64,000 bases of DNA, from NCBI RefSeq assembly GCF_001463905.1, contig NZ_BBWR01000008.1, forward strand, positions 62,001 to 126,000, in the 5' to 3' direction. Under the pieces are notes generated by a model. The model made no database searches and was not told where the DNA came from. It saw nothing but the letters and a program-made list of their open reading frames with translations. Position numbers and translations under genes: made by a program. How positions within the stretch are numbered: the stretch's first letter is position 1; each line of letters starts with the position of its first letter. Of this stretch, positions 18,034 through 27,374 are shown piece after piece. This stretch comes from Aureimonas frigidaquae (GTDB lineage Bacteria > Pseudomonadota > Alphaproteobacteria > Rhizobiales > Rhizobiaceae).

Positions 18034-19002
18034 ATGAAGCCGATCCTTGCCGCACTCGCCGCCTGCCTTCTGTCGACGGCGGCGTCCGCAGCCGACCTCG
18101 TGCTCTATACGAGCCAGCCGAACGAGGATGCGCAGGCGACCGTCGACGGGTTCCGCGAAGCGACCGGGCTCGACGTCGAATGGGTGCGCGACGGCACGCC
18201 CAAGATCATCGCGCGGCTGATGGCCGAGATCGAGGCCGGGAGCCCCGCGCCGGACGTTCTCCTGATCGCCGACAGCGTCACCCTGCAGCGCATGAAGGAA
18301 GCCGGCCAGCTTCTGCCCTACCGCTCGCCGGAGGCGGCCGCCTACCCTGCCGGGCTGCACGATCCCGATGGCGCCTTCCATGCAACCAAGCTGATCACCA
18401 CCGGCATCGTCTACAACACGGCCGCCGGCATGAAGCCCGCGCACTGGAAGGACCTTGCGGGGGCCGAGGCCAAGGGGCTCGTGGCCATGCCGAGCCCGGC
18501 CACGTCCGGCGCGGCGCTGATCCACGCGCAGACGCTCGCCAATGTCGACGGGCTCGGCTGGGACTATTACCGCGCCCTCAAGGACAATGGCGCCGTGGCG
18601 GCCGGCGGCAACGGCGCCGTCCTCAAATCCGTCGCCTCGGGCGAGAAGGCCTATGGCATGGTGGTCGACTACATGCCGATCCGCGAAGCGGCCAAGGGCG
18701 CTCCGGTCGGCTTCGTCTTCCCGCAGGAGGGCGTGTCGGCCGTGACCGAGCCCGTCGCCATCCTGTCCACCGCCCGCAACAAAGATGCCGCCAAGGCTTT
18801 CGTCGACTATCTCCTGTCGCAGAAGGGGCAGGAGTTGCAGGCCAGGCTCGGCTACATTCCGGCGCGTGAGGGCGTTGCCCTGCCGGAGGGCTTCCCGGCC
18901 CGGGCGGATATCAAGCTCCTCCCCTTCGATCCGCAGGCGGCGCTGGCGGCCAGCACGGCGGACCTGTCCACCTTCAACGGGATTTTCGGGACCGGTCAGT
19001 AA
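18034..19002 (+). CDS. ABC transporter periplasmic substrate-binding protein (iron/phosphonate type)
   Basis: A 322-residue exported binding protein: signal peptide MKPILAALAACLLSTAASAA, then DLVLYTSQPNEDAQATVDGF, the start of the FbpA/AfuA-like type II periplasmic binding fold. APDVLLIADSVTL, TTGIVYNT, ALIHAQTLANVDG and SVASGEKAYGMVVDYMP are all typical of the family that binds ferric iron, 2-aminoethylphosphonate, thiamine or spermidine. The operon structure (binding protein, double-length permease, ATPase) is the Fbp/Afu arrangement, so ferric iron is likeliest, but phosphonate-type homologues cannot be excluded. No Fur or Irr box was recognised upstream. ATG 18034 is chosen because it starts the signal peptide. 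Confidence 0.85.
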   Translation: MKPILAALAACLLSTAASAADLVLYTSQPNEDAQATVDGFREATGLDVEWVRDGTPKIIARLMAEIEAGSPAPDVLLIADSVTLQRMKEAGQLLPYRSPEAAAYPAGLHDPDGAFHATKLITTGIVYNTAAGMKPAHWKDLAGAEAKGLVAMPSPATSGAALIHAQTLANVDGLGWDYYRALKDNGAVAAGGNGAVLKSVASGEKAYGMVVDYMPIREAAKGAPVGFVFPQEGVSAVTEPVAILSTARNKDAAKAFVDYLLSQKGQELQARLGYIPAREGVALPEGFPARADIKLLPFDPQAALAASTADLSTFNGIFGTGQ

Positions 19003-19009
19003 GGGCGTC

Positions 19010-20701
19010 ATGTCGGCACTGCCCCGAGCGCGCCAGGAGCCGCGCTGGCTGACGCTCGCCGTCACCGGCACCATTCTGTTCCTTTGCGCGCTGCCGCTCC
19101 TGCGCCTGGCGATCACCGGCGCGCGTTCGGCGGGCTTCGAGGGGATCGCCGGTCTTCTTGCCGATCCGCAGCTCTGGCCTGCCTTCAGGAACAGCCTGAC
19201 CACGTCGCTCCTCGGCATGATCCTGTCGGTGGTGCTGGGAATGGTCTTCGCACTCGCGCTGACGCTGACCGATCTCCGGCGCCGCTCGGCGCTCGGCATC
19301 CTCTTCATCCTGCCCATGATGATCCCGCCGCAGGTCACGGCGCTCGCCTGGATCGGCATGACGGGACCATCCAGCGCGCTGTTGAAGGCAGTCGGCCTCG
19401 CGCCGTCGCTCGGCAGCCCGCAGCCGCTCTATTCGATCGGCGGCATCGCGCTGCTGATGGGCGTCCAGCATGCGCCGCTCGTCTACCTGACCCTGCGGGC
19501 CAGCCTCCTGTCCCTGCCGCGCGACGCGATCGAGGCCGCGCGCCTTGCCGGGGCGGGGCGCTGGCGCACCCTTGCCGATATCGTGCTGCCGCTGGCGCTG
19601 CCGGGCCTCGTCGCCGGCGCCTCCATCGCCTTCGTATCGGGGATCGGCAATTTCGGCATCGCGGCCATTCTGGGCATACCGGCCGGCGAACTGACGCTGC
19701 CGACGCTCATCTACAGCCGGCTCACCGCCTTCGGCGCGGGAACATTCGGCGATATCGCGCTTCTGGCCGCGCTCATCGCCATCATCGCATTTGCCGGTCT
19801 GTTCATCCAGGAGCGCGCCCTGGCCGGGCGCGATTACCGGGTGCTCGGGCATTCCGGGGCTGCCGCCAGCTTCATGCTGGGGCGTTGGCGCGGGCCGGTT
19901 GAAGCGATGCTGTGGCTGGTGATCGGGGTGATCCTCCTTGCGCCCTTCGCCGCGCTTCTGGCCGGGGCGCTCGCGCCTGCCTATGGCGTGCGGCTGACGC
20001 CGGACACCGCCACGCTGGATGCCTTCCGCGAGGTTCTGTTCCGCCAGAGCGCGACGCGCACGGCCTTTTCCAATTCCTTCCTCCTGGCCGGGGCCGCGGC
20101 GCTCATCCTCGGCGTCATGTCGCTCATGACGGCTTATCTGTTGACGCGCCGGCGCGGCCGGCTCGCGCGGGTCCTGTCGGCGCTGACGGACGTTCCCTAT
20201 GCGCTGCCCGGCATCGTCATCTCCGTCGCCTTTCTTCTGCTTTTCGCGGCACCGGTGCCCTTCCTCGGCATCCGGCTCTACGGGACACTCTCGATCATCC
20301 TCCTGGCCTATCTGTCGTCTTTCCTGGCCGTGGCGCTGAAGCCGGTCGACAGTGCCTTCCGCCAGCTCGACCCCGTTTTGGAAGAGGCGGCACGCATGGC
20401 GGGGGCGGGCTTTTCCCGGCGGATGCGCGATATCCTGCTGCCGCTCGTGGCGCCCTCGGCACTGGCCGGCGCGGTGCTTGTCTTCCTCTTCGCCTGCAAC
20501 GAGCTGACCGTGTCGGCGCTCCTGTGGTCGGCCGGGACACAGACGATCGGCGTCGTCATCTACAATCTGGACGACAGCGGCAGCTTCAACCTGGCGGCTG
20601 CCCTTTCGGTGATCGTCGTCCTGATCGTGGCCCTTTTGATGCTGCTCCTGCATCTTGGTGGCCGTTACCTGCCCCGGGGAACCGTTCCATGGCAAAGCTG
20701 A
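19010..20701 (+). CDS. ABC transporter permease, duplicated FbpB-type
   Basis: A 563-residue inner-membrane permease containing two copies of the BPD_transp_1 domain in one polypeptide, about twelve helices, as in FbpB, AfuB and ThiP. The EAA loops that contact the ATPase are AIEAARLAGAGRWRTLADIV in the first half and VLEEAARMAGAGFSRRMRDI in the second. The gene starts eight bases after the binding-protein stop and its last codons overlap the ATPase start (20689), giving a three-gene operon. The two domains form the whole channel, so no second permease gene is needed. Confidence 0.9.
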   Translation: MSALPRARQEPRWLTLAVTGTILFLCALPLLRLAITGARSAGFEGIAGLLADPQLWPAFRNSLTTSLLGMILSVVLGMVFALALTLTDLRRRSALGILFILPMMIPPQVTALAWIGMTGPSSALLKAVGLAPSLGSPQPLYSIGGIALLMGVQHAPLVYLTLRASLLSLPRDAIEAARLAGAGRWRTLADIVLPLALPGLVAGASIAFVSGIGNFGIAAILGIPAGELTLPTLIYSRLTAFGAGTFGDIALLAALIAIIAFAGLFIQERALAGRDYRVLGHSGAAASFMLGRWRGPVEAMLWLVIGVILLAPFAALLAGALAPAYGVRLTPDTATLDAFREVLFRQSATRTAFSNSFLLAGAAALILGVMSLMTAYLLTRRRGRLARVLSALTDVPYALPGIVISVAFLLLFAAPVPFLGIRLYGTLSIILLAYLSSFLAVALKPVDSAFRQLDPVLEEAARMAGAGFSRRMRDILLPLVAPSALAGAVLVFLFACNELTVSALLWSAGTQTIGVVIYNLDDSGSFNLAAALSVIVVLIVALLMLLLHLGGRYLPRGTVPWQS

Positions 20702-21738
20702 TCCTGAACCATGTGACCAAGCGCTTCGAGGGCACGGCGCAGCCGGCGGTGGACGATCTGTCGCTGGAACTGCCCGAACGCGCCTTCATGGCGTTGCTCG
20801 GTCCGTCCGGCTGCGGCAAGACGACGGTGCTGCGCATGGTGGCGGGCTTCGAGCAGCCGACGGGCGGCGATATCCGCCTGGGGGAACGGCGGCTTGCGGA
20901 TGCCGGCGGCATGGTCCCGCCGGAGCACCGCGGCATGGCCATGGTGTTCCAGTCTTACGCCCTCTGGCCGCATATGAGCGTTGCCGACAATGCGGGCTAT
21001 CCGTTGAAGGTGCGCGGCGTCGGCCGCGATGCCTATGACCGCAAGGTGCGCGCAGCGCTGGCGGCGGTGCGGCTCGACGCCATGGCCGATCGCCGGCCGG
21101 CCGAGCTGTCCGGCGGCCAGCGCCAGCGTGTGGCCCTGGCGCGCTGCCTGGTGACCGATCCTTCAGTGGTGCTTCTGGACGAGCCGCTCGCCAATCTGGA
21201 CCGGCACCTGCGCCAGGAGATGGAGGAGAATTTCCGCATATTCCACGAGCGCTCCGGGGCGGCGATGATCTATGTCACCCACGATCAGTCCGAGGCCATG
21301 GCGCTGGCCTCGCATGTGGCCGTCATGGCCGAGGGGAGGCTGTTGCAGGTCGCCGCCCCGCAGGCGCTTTACGCCCGGCCGCAGGGGCGCCTGGTGGGCG
21401 AACTCGTCGGCCGGGGGCGGATCCTGGACCTTGCCGAGGATGGCGATCCGGCGCGGCACTGGCCGCGCGAGCGCATCGCCGCCGCGCTCGTCAGGCGCGG
21501 CCATGGCGGTGCGCTGCGGGCGGTTCTGGTGCGGCCGGAACATGTGGTGGCGGATGCGCCGGGCATGCCGGCAACCGTTGCAGGCTGCATCTTCGAGGGC
21601 GAACGCTACCTTCTCCGTCTCACGCTGGAAGGGGGTGGGGAACTCCTGGCCTATGCAACGTCGCCCCATGGCGTCGGATCGTCGATCGGCGTGGCGATCC
21701 TGGAAGGTTGGTGCCTCGGCGCGGGCGATGCGGGTTGA
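20689..21738 (+). CDS. ABC transporter ATP-binding protein (FbpC/PotA-like)
   Basis: A 349-residue ATPase. Walker A is GPSGCGKTT, the Q-loop MVFQSYALWP, the signature LSGGQRQRVALARC, Walker B VVLLDEPLANLD and the H-loop YVTHDQSEAMAL, all intact. A C-terminal TOBE/OB-like domain of about 100 residues is present, as in FbpC, PotA and CysA. The start overlaps the permease gene by 13 bases. It energises uptake through the permease encoded just upstream. A 7-bp inverted repeat CCCCGTT...AACGGGG followed by GCTTTCT (21819-21847) may terminate the operon. Confidence 0.92.
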   Translation: MAKLILNHVTKRFEGTAQPAVDDLSLELPERAFMALLGPSGCGKTTVLRMVAGFEQPTGGDIRLGERRLADAGGMVPPEHRGMAMVFQSYALWPHMSVADNAGYPLKVRGVGRDAYDRKVRAALAAVRLDAMADRRPAELSGGQRQRVALARCLVTDPSVVLLDEPLANLDRHLRQEMEENFRIFHERSGAAMIYVTHDQSEAMALASHVAVMAEGRLLQVAAPQALYARPQGRLVGELVGRGRILDLAEDGDPARHWPRERIAAALVRRGHGGALRAVLVRPEHVVADAPGMPATVAGCIFEGERYLLRLTLEGGGELLAYATSPHGVGSSIGVAILEGWCLGAGDAG

Positions 21739-21818
21739 CGAAACCTGCCCTCGAAAGGCCGGTTTTGCCGGCTGTTGGCCACGGTTTTGTAACCCTGATT
21801 TTCGCTACCAACGCTTAA

Positions 21819-21847
21819 CCCCGTTTCTTCAGAGGCTCGCAACGGGG
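21819..21847 (+). terminator. Possible terminator after the ABC operon
   Basis: CCCCGTT at 21819-21825 can pair with AACGGGG at 21841-21847 across a 15-base loop, and the sequence GGCTTTCTAG follows. The large loop and short T tract make this a weak candidate. It lies 80 bp after the ATPase stop and 76 bp before the DUF6101 gene. Confidence 0.3.
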
Positions 21848-21922
21848 GCTTTCTAGATTGGCTGCAACAAGGGGCGGGACAGACACCGCCCGGCAGTCGA
21901 TAGAACAGAAGGCGACACCAGG

Positions 21923-22498
21923 ATGAGCAGCGTTTCTGAAAAGGCTCCCGTGCATCCCGCTTGGACACGGAACCCGATCCGCCTGGATCCGGCGGTCGCC
22001 GACCGGCGCATCAGCTTCGACATGATGGATGGCGATGAGCGCGTCTCCTACCGGGTCGACCGGCGCGGCGCGATGGTCCGCCGCCTGTATGAGGGTTCGG
22101 ACGTTCCCGTGTCCATTCCGCTGGCGCCCTGCGCCTTCCGCGGTGTGGCGGCACGGGCCATGGAAGAGCCGGGCGGCCGGGTCACGGTCACGCTCGAACT
22201 CATGCACGAGGATCCGCGCCTGAGCGTGCCGCTTCTGGTGGCGAGCGATCTGTTCGACGTGGCGGCCGACTGGCGGAGCTGGTCCAGCCTCTTCAACCTT
22301 CCCATGCTGATGGTAGAGGCCGACGGCAGCGTGACCGCGCTGGAGGAAACGCTCGGCATGCTCAAGGCCGCATCGCCGGCCGATCGCCGCCGCAGCTACC
22401 ACAAGGGCCGCCGCCCGCGCTTCCTGGTCCGCCGCAAGCCGGGCGGGGTCGGCATCCGCATGGTGATCGACGGGCGTGAGATCATCGCCCGCCGCTGA
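21923..22498 (+). CDS. DUF6101 family protein
   Basis: A 191-residue protein that I match to DUF6101, a family confined, as far as I know, to Hyphomicrobiales. It has no signal peptide or membrane helix. Visible traits are a conserved N-terminal block RLDPAVADRRISFDM, a central beta-rich region with VTVTLELMHEDPRLSVPLLV, and a very basic C-terminus (RRRSYHKGRRPRFLVRRKPG). Function is unknown; the mixed beta content and basic tail would suit a nucleic-acid or membrane-surface contact, but that is speculation. GGATG start with GAAGGCGACACCAG upstream. It is convergent with ubiA, 16 bp apart. Confidence 0.65.
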   Translation: MSSVSEKAPVHPAWTRNPIRLDPAVADRRISFDMMDGDERVSYRVDRRGAMVRRLYEGSDVPVSIPLAPCAFRGVAARAMEEPGGRVTVTLELMHEDPRLSVPLLVASDLFDVAADWRSWSSLFNLPMLMVEADGSVTALEETLGMLKAASPADRRRSYHKGRRPRFLVRRKPGGVGIRMVIDGREIIARR

Positions 22499-22514
22499 CC
22501 GGAAGGGGTGGCGC

Positions 22515-23489
22515 TCAAGCCCCGAAGGGGAAGGACAGGGTCCAGAGCGCAGAGGCGAGAAGCCCAATGAACAGGATCCAGCCGAACAGATTGTTGGAGC
22601 GGAACAGCGCCAGGCATGCCTCTCCGTCGTCGATGTCGATCCGGGTGATCTGCCAGATCATCTGGCAGGCTCCGATGGCGAGCGCCGCATAGGCCGGCCA
22701 GCTCGGCCCGGCCGAAGCCGAACCGCTCGCCAGATAGGCGGCCAGGAAGCACAGGATTGCCCCGCCATACAGGATGACGAGCGCCTGCCGCGTCCGCTGC
22801 CCGAACAGACGCGCTGTCGACCGCACGCCGACGAGGGCATCGTCCTCCCGATCCTGGTGGGCGTAGATCGTATCGTAGCCGATGGTCCACAGGACCGCGC
22901 CGGCATAGAGCAGGAGCGGCGCGGCCGACAGGCTGGCCCAGTATCCGGCCCAGCCCATCAGCGCACCCCAGGAAAAGGCCAGGCCCAGCCCAAGCTGCGG
23001 CCAATCGGTCACGCGCTTCAGGAAGGGGTAGACGGCGACGACGCCGAGCGAGGCGATGCCGGTGACGATGGCGAAATCGTTGAACTGCAGAAGCACGACA
23101 AAGCCCACCAGCGTCTGCACGAGGAGGAAGAGCTTGGCCTGCAAGCGGCTGACGCGTCCGGAGGGCAGGGGGCGGGAGCGTGTCCGGGCGACACGGCCGT
23201 CGATCTCCTGGTCCACCAGGTCGTTATAGGTGCAGCCGGCCCCGCGCATCGCGATGGCGCCGATGACGAAGAGCAGAAGATGGGCGACACTGGGCAGGCC
23301 GGTATGGACGGCCGAGGGCGCGGCCGATTGCGGGGCCAGCGCCGCGCTCCACCAGCAGGGCCACATCAGAAGCTGCCAGCCGATCGGCCGGTCCCAGCGG
23401 GCAAGCTGCGCGAAGGGCCAGAGCGGTGATGGCAGCCAGCGATAGACGAAATTGTCCGACGGGGCATCGGCGACGCGGCCCTGATCCAT
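22515..23489 (-). CDS. ubiA: 4-hydroxybenzoate polyprenyltransferase
   Basis: The membrane prenyltransferase that attaches the polyprenyl chain to 4-hydroxybenzoate in ubiquinone synthesis. The 324-residue protein has the two aspartate-rich sites NDLVDQEIDGRVARTRSRP and YDTIYAHQDREDDALVG, which bind Mg2+ and diphosphate, plus RWDRPIGWQLLMWPCWW near the N-terminus; about nine hydrophobic helices are visible. I chose ATG 23489 with AGGAAAG upstream over ATG 23516, which lacks a ribosome site. It is divergent from purD. The prenyl donor would be made by the synthase at 3173-4186. Confidence 0.95.
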   Translation of the reverse strand: MDQGRVADAPSDNFVYRWLPSPLWPFAQLARWDRPIGWQLLMWPCWWSAALAPQSAAPSAVHTGLPSVAHLLLFVIGAIAMRGAGCTYNDLVDQEIDGRVARTRSRPLPSGRVSRLQAKLFLLVQTLVGFVVLLQFNDFAIVTGIASLGVVAVYPFLKRVTDWPQLGLGLAFSWGALMGWAGYWASLSAAPLLLYAGAVLWTIGYDTIYAHQDREDDALVGVRSTARLFGQRTRQALVILYGGAILCFLAAYLASGSASAGPSWPAYAALAIGACQMIWQITRIDIDDGEACLALFRSNNLFGWILFIGLLASALWTLSFPFGA

Positions 23490-23723
23490 CCCCGTATCTT
23501 TCCTGTCGTTCTGCATGGCGCGGAGGAATGCCGTGAAACACGGCGGCGTCAAGCGCTTTTGCGGGGGTACAGGCCCGTTTCCCCGGCAATCGCCTGGCCA
23601 GCCGCCCTCTGCGCGGGGCGGCGCACGGCTTTCCACCGGGCGGGAAAATGATCTACAGGAGGGCTTCGCGCGGCACGCTGCCTTCGGCGCCGCATCGGCT
23701 TGTCAGTGAAGTATCAAGGGCCC

Positions 23724-24974
23724 ATGAGCACCAATGTCCTTCTGATCGGCTCCGGCGGCCGCGAGCATGCGCTTGCGGCCAAGCTGGCGCAGTCTCCCGA
23801 ACTCGGAACATTCTTCGCCGCGCCCGGCAATCCCGGCATTGCGCAGCATGCGCGCTGCGTGGATGTCGATCCGGCCGACCATGCCGCCGTCCTTGCCTTC
23901 TGCCGTGCCGAGCGGATCGGTCTCGTCGTGGTCGGGCCGGAAGTGCCGCTCGTGGCCGGGCTTGCCGATGCGCTGGAGGCCGGCGGCATCCTCGTCTTCG
24001 GGCCGAGCCAGGCCGCTGCCGCGCTCGAGGGTTCGAAGGGCTTCACCAAGGAACTCTGCGCCCGGATGCACATCCCGACCGCGGCCTTCCGGCGCTTCGA
24101 CGCGCTGGACCCGGCGCTCGCCTATGTACGGGCGGAAGGCGCGCCCATCGTCGTCAAGGCGGACGGACTGGCCGCCGGCAAGGGCGTGACGGTGGCTGCC
24201 ACGCTCGATGAGGCGGAGGAGGCGCTGCGCGCCTGCTTTGCCGAGCCCGGCGCCGAAGTCGTGGTGGAAGAATGCATGACCGGGCCGGAGGCGAGCTTCT
24301 TCTGCCTGTGCGATGGCGTACGCGCCGTGCCCTTCGGCACGGCAGAAGATCACAAGCGAGCCTATGACGGGGATGCGGGCCCGAACACCGGGGGCATGGG
24401 CGCCTATTCGCCATCAACGCTGATGACGCCCGATGTCATCCGACAGGTCATGGCCGAGATCGTGGAGCCGACCCTGAAGGGCATGGCAGAGGCAGGGACG
24501 CCCTTCAAGGGCGTGCTCTATGCCGGCCTGATGCTGACCGACACGGGGCCCCGGCTCATCGAGTACAATGTGCGCTTCGGCGATCCCGAATGCCAGGTCC
24601 TGATGATGCGGCTGGAGAGCGATCTCCTGCCCATCCTACGGGCAGCCGCGGCCGGGGATCTGTCACGGGTTACGCCGCGCTGGCGCGACGACCCGGCCGT
24701 CACCGTGGTCATGGCGAGCAAGGGCTACCCCGGCAGCTACCGCAAGGGCACGACCATCGCCAGCCTGCCCGAGACGGGCCCGCAGGAGGCGATCTTCCAT
24801 GCCGGCACGGGACTGTCCGATGGCCGCCTGGTGGCCGAGGGCGGCCGCGTCCTCAACGTCACGGCCACGGGGTCGAGCGTGGCCGAGGCCGCCGACCGGG
24901 CCTATGCGCTGGTCCACGCGGTGGACTGGCCGGAGGGATTCTATCGCACGGACATCGCGCACCGGGCACGCTGA
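23724..24974 (+). CDS. purD: Phosphoribosylamine-glycine ligase (GAR synthetase)
   Basis: Second step of purine biosynthesis: joins glycine to 5-phosphoribosylamine using ATP. The 416-residue ATP-grasp enzyme begins [20 protein letters not shown] and carries [49 protein letters not shown] (ATP-grasp), [20 protein letters not shown] and [11 protein letters not shown] (metal ligands), all complete. The ATG at 23724 starts the conserved N-terminus. The gene is monocistronic between the divergent ubiA and the fatty-acid block, with 141 bp after it that contains the first palindrome. Confidence 0.96.
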   Translation: MSTNVLLIGSGGREHALAAKLAQSPELGTFFAAPGNPGIAQHARCVDVDPADHAAVLAFCRAERIGLVVVGPEVPLVAGLADALEAGGILVFGPSQAAAALEGSKGFTKELCARMHIPTAAFRRFDALDPALAYVRAEGAPIVVKADGLAAGKGVTVAATLDEAEEALRACFAEPGAEVVVEECMTGPEASFFCLCDGVRAVPFGTAEDHKRAYDGDAGPNTGGMGAYSPSTLMTPDVIRQVMAEIVEPTLKGMAEAGTPFKGVLYAGLMLTDTGPRLIEYNVRFGDPECQVLMMRLESDLLPILRAAAAGDLSRVTPRWRDDPAVTVVMASKGYPGSYRKGTTIASLPETGPQEAIFHAGTGLSDGRLVAEGGRVLNVTATGSSVAEAADRAYALVHAVDWPEGFYRTDIAHRAR

Positions 24975-25028
24975 CGCGTTTTTGACAGGGCAAAACCCCC
25001 GCCATGATCTTGATGCACTTTTCTGGCA

Positions 25029-25046
25029 TCTTACGTTAGCGTAAGA
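25029..25046. promoter_or_regulatory. Palindromic operator candidate upstream of fadE
   Basis: TCTTACGTTAGCGTAAGA has perfect 7-base arms around a TTAG centre and lies 70 bp before the fadE ATG. It shares the core ACGTWAGCGT with the palindrome before the second acyl-CoA dehydrogenase gene. The form ACGT-N2-CGT with flanking A/T symmetry recalls MerR-family (LiuR-like) operators known to control acyl-CoA catabolism in proteobacteria; that assignment is from memory of the motif class. A TTGACA at 24982-24987 lies upstream but without a matching -10. Confidence 0.65.
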
Positions 25047-25115
25047 GTTATGGCGCTTCCTGGCTTCGTCCGGGTGGTGCCCTAGCTCAATGATCTGCTG
25101 ACGGGAGGCCGTGAC

Positions 25116-27374
25116 ATGGCAAGAGGTTCTTTTCGACGGGACAAGCTGACGCGGCCCATCTTCCGCTGGGCGCAGAAGGCGATGCCGGCGATTTCGGAAA
25201 CGGAAGCCAAGGCCATCGACGCCGGCACGGTCTGGTGGGACGGGGAGCTGTTTTCCGGATCTCCCGACTGGGACGCGCTGGTCGCCATGGCCCCGGCGGC
25301 CCTGTCGGCGGAGGAACAGGCCTTCATGGACGGGCCGGTCGAGCAGCTCTGCGCCATGGTGGACGACTGGAAGATCACCGTCACCGATCATGACCTGCCG
25401 CCCGAAGTGTGGGAGTTCCTGCGCCGCGAGAAGTTCTTCGGCATGATCATTCCCAAGGCCTATGGCGGCCTCGGCTTTTCCAACACGGCGCATTCGGAAG
25501 TCGTGCGCAAGGTCTCGTCCGTCAGCGTCGTCGCGGGCGTCACGGTCATGGTGCCCAACTCGCTCGGGCCGGGCGAATTGATGCTGCATTTCGGCACGGA
25601 AGAGCAGAAGAACCACTGGCTGCCGCGCCTGGCCGACGGACGCGAGATTCCCTGCTTCGGCCTGACCTCACCCGATGCAGGTTCCGATGCCGCCGCCATG
25701 CAGGATACCGGCATCGTCGAATATGGCGAGCATAAGGGCGAGCGGGTGCTCGGCATCCGGCTGAACTTCGACAAGCGCTACATTACGCTCGGGCCCGTCG
25801 CGACCGTCATGGGCCTGGCTTTCAAGATGCGGGATCCGGACAACCTTCTCGGCCGCGGCACCGAACTCGGCATCACCGTGGCGCTGCTGCCGACGGCCAC
25901 GCCGGGCGTTTCCTATGGCGAGCGCCATGTGCCGCTGTCGACCTATTTCCAGAACGGTCCGCTGCACGGCAAGGACGTCTTCATTCCGCTGGACTGGATC
26001 CTCGGCGGGCCGGCGCAGATCGGCGAGGGCTGGACCATGCTGATGACGGCCCTGGCCGCCGGGCGCAGCATTTCGCTGCCCTCCCAGTCGGCAGCGGCCT
26101 GCGCCATGGCGGCGCGTGTTTCCGGCGCCTATGCGCGGGTGCGCCACCAGTTCAACCTGCCCATTGGCCGCTTCGAAGGCATCCAGGAGCCGCTCGCGGA
26201 GATCGCCGCCAATGCCTATCAGGTCGATGCGGCACGGCGCCTGACGCTCGCCGCGCTCGACCAGGGGCACCGGCCTTCGGTCCTGTCGGCCATCATGAAG
26301 GCCAATGCGACGGAGCGTATGCGCCAATCCGTTTCCCATGCCATGGACATTCACGGTGGCAAGGCCATCGTGGAGGGGCCGCGAAATTACATGGCGCCGC
26401 AATACCGCTCCGTCCCCATCGGCATCACGGTGGAAGGCGCCAACATCCTGACGCGCAGCCTGATGATCTTCGGCCAGGGGGCAATCCGCGCCCACCCCTA
26501 CATGCTGAAGGAGATGAAGGCCCTGTCCAACCCGGACCGGGAGGCCGGGCTGGACGAATTCGACACGCATTTCTGGGCCCATGTCGGCCATTCGGCGCGC
26601 AATGCCGCACGCGCCTTCCTGCGGGGCTGGACGGGCGGCATCGTGGCGCCGGCGCCCGACCGGGCCGACCTGACCGGCCATTGGCGCCAGCTTTCGCGCC
26701 TGTCCTCGGCCTTTGCGCTGACGGCCGACATGGCGCTTCTGACGCTCGGCGGCGCGCTCAAGCGCAAGGAGATGCTGTCGGGCCGCCTGGGCGATATATT
26801 GAGCGAGCTCTACATGCTCGCCGCCGTCCTGAAGCGCTTCGAGACGGAGGGCCGGCCCGAGGCCGACAAGCCGCTGATCGACTACATCATGCGGCGTGGC
26901 CTCAACCGCATCGGCGCTCCCTTCGACGGCATCCTTGCCAATCTGCCCTCACGCCCCGCCGCGCTGGCCATCCGCATCATCGCCTTCCCGGCCGGCGTGC
27001 CGTACGCGCCGCTGCGTGACGAATTGGTGACCGAGGTGGCCGAAATGCTGATGCGCCCCACATCCCAGCGCGACAGGTTGACGGCCGGGCTCTATCTCGG
27101 CGGCGGCAGGGACGACTACGCCATCGCCGAACTCGACGTCGCGCTCGACCTCGTCACCCGGGCGGAACCCGCCTATCGCAAGATGAAGGAGGCCAGGGTG
27201 AGAGATATGGACAAGGCGCTCGCCGACGGGGTGATCGACGCGCAGGAACATGCGCTTCTGGCAGAGGCGCAGGCCGCCACGCGCGGCGTGATCGCCGTGG
27301 ATGCCTTCCCGGCCGACATGATCGCACCCCGGGCGGCCGACCGCCCGAGCCTGAATGCGGAGGCCGCCGAATGA
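25116..27374 (+). CDS. fadE: Acyl-CoA dehydrogenase FadE
   Basis: Catalyses the first, FAD-dependent step of beta-oxidation (acyl-CoA to trans-2-enoyl-CoA). At 752 residues it belongs to the long FadE class, with the core dehydrogenase domain (LTSPDAGSDAAAM, AARVSGAYARVRHQF, AMDIHGGKAIVEGP, ITVEGANILTRSLMIFGQGA with the presumed catalytic glutamate) followed by a DUF1974-type C-terminal domain from about residue 460. Unlike E. coli FadE, there is no pair of N-terminal membrane helices; the N-terminus is basic. ATG 25116 is preceded by GGGAGG. The stop overlaps the thiolase ATG as ATGA, so fadE-fadA-fadB form one operon downstream of a palindromic operator candidate. Confidence 0.92.
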   Translation: MARGSFRRDKLTRPIFRWAQKAMPAISETEAKAIDAGTVWWDGELFSGSPDWDALVAMAPAALSAEEQAFMDGPVEQLCAMVDDWKITVTDHDLPPEVWEFLRREKFFGMIIPKAYGGLGFSNTAHSEVVRKVSSVSVVAGVTVMVPNSLGPGELMLHFGTEEQKNHWLPRLADGREIPCFGLTSPDAGSDAAAMQDTGIVEYGEHKGERVLGIRLNFDKRYITLGPVATVMGLAFKMRDPDNLLGRGTELGITVALLPTATPGVSYGERHVPLSTYFQNGPLHGKDVFIPLDWILGGPAQIGEGWTMLMTALAAGRSISLPSQSAAACAMAARVSGAYARVRHQFNLPIGRFEGIQEPLAEIAANAYQVDAARRLTLAALDQGHRPSVLSAIMKANATERMRQSVSHAMDIHGGKAIVEGPRNYMAPQYRSVPIGITVEGANILTRSLMIFGQGAIRAHPYMLKEMKALSNPDREAGLDEFDTHFWAHVGHSARNAARAFLRGWTGGIVAPAPDRADLTGHWRQLSRLSSAFALTADMALLTLGGALKRKEMLSGRLGDILSELYMLAAVLKRFETEGRPEADKPLIDYIMRRGLNRIGAPFDGILANLPSRPAALAIRIIAFPAGVPYAPLRDELVTEVAEMLMRPTSQRDRLTAGLYLGGGRDDYAIAELDVALDLVTRAEPAYRKMKEARVRDMDKALADGVIDAQEHALLAEAQAATRGVIAVDAFPADMIAPRAADRPSLNAEAAE

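Noticed and set aside
24982-24987. TTGACA as the -35 element of the fadE promoter
   Set aside because: A perfect -35 hexamer, but no acceptable -10 follows at 16-18 bases, so a promoter was not annotated.
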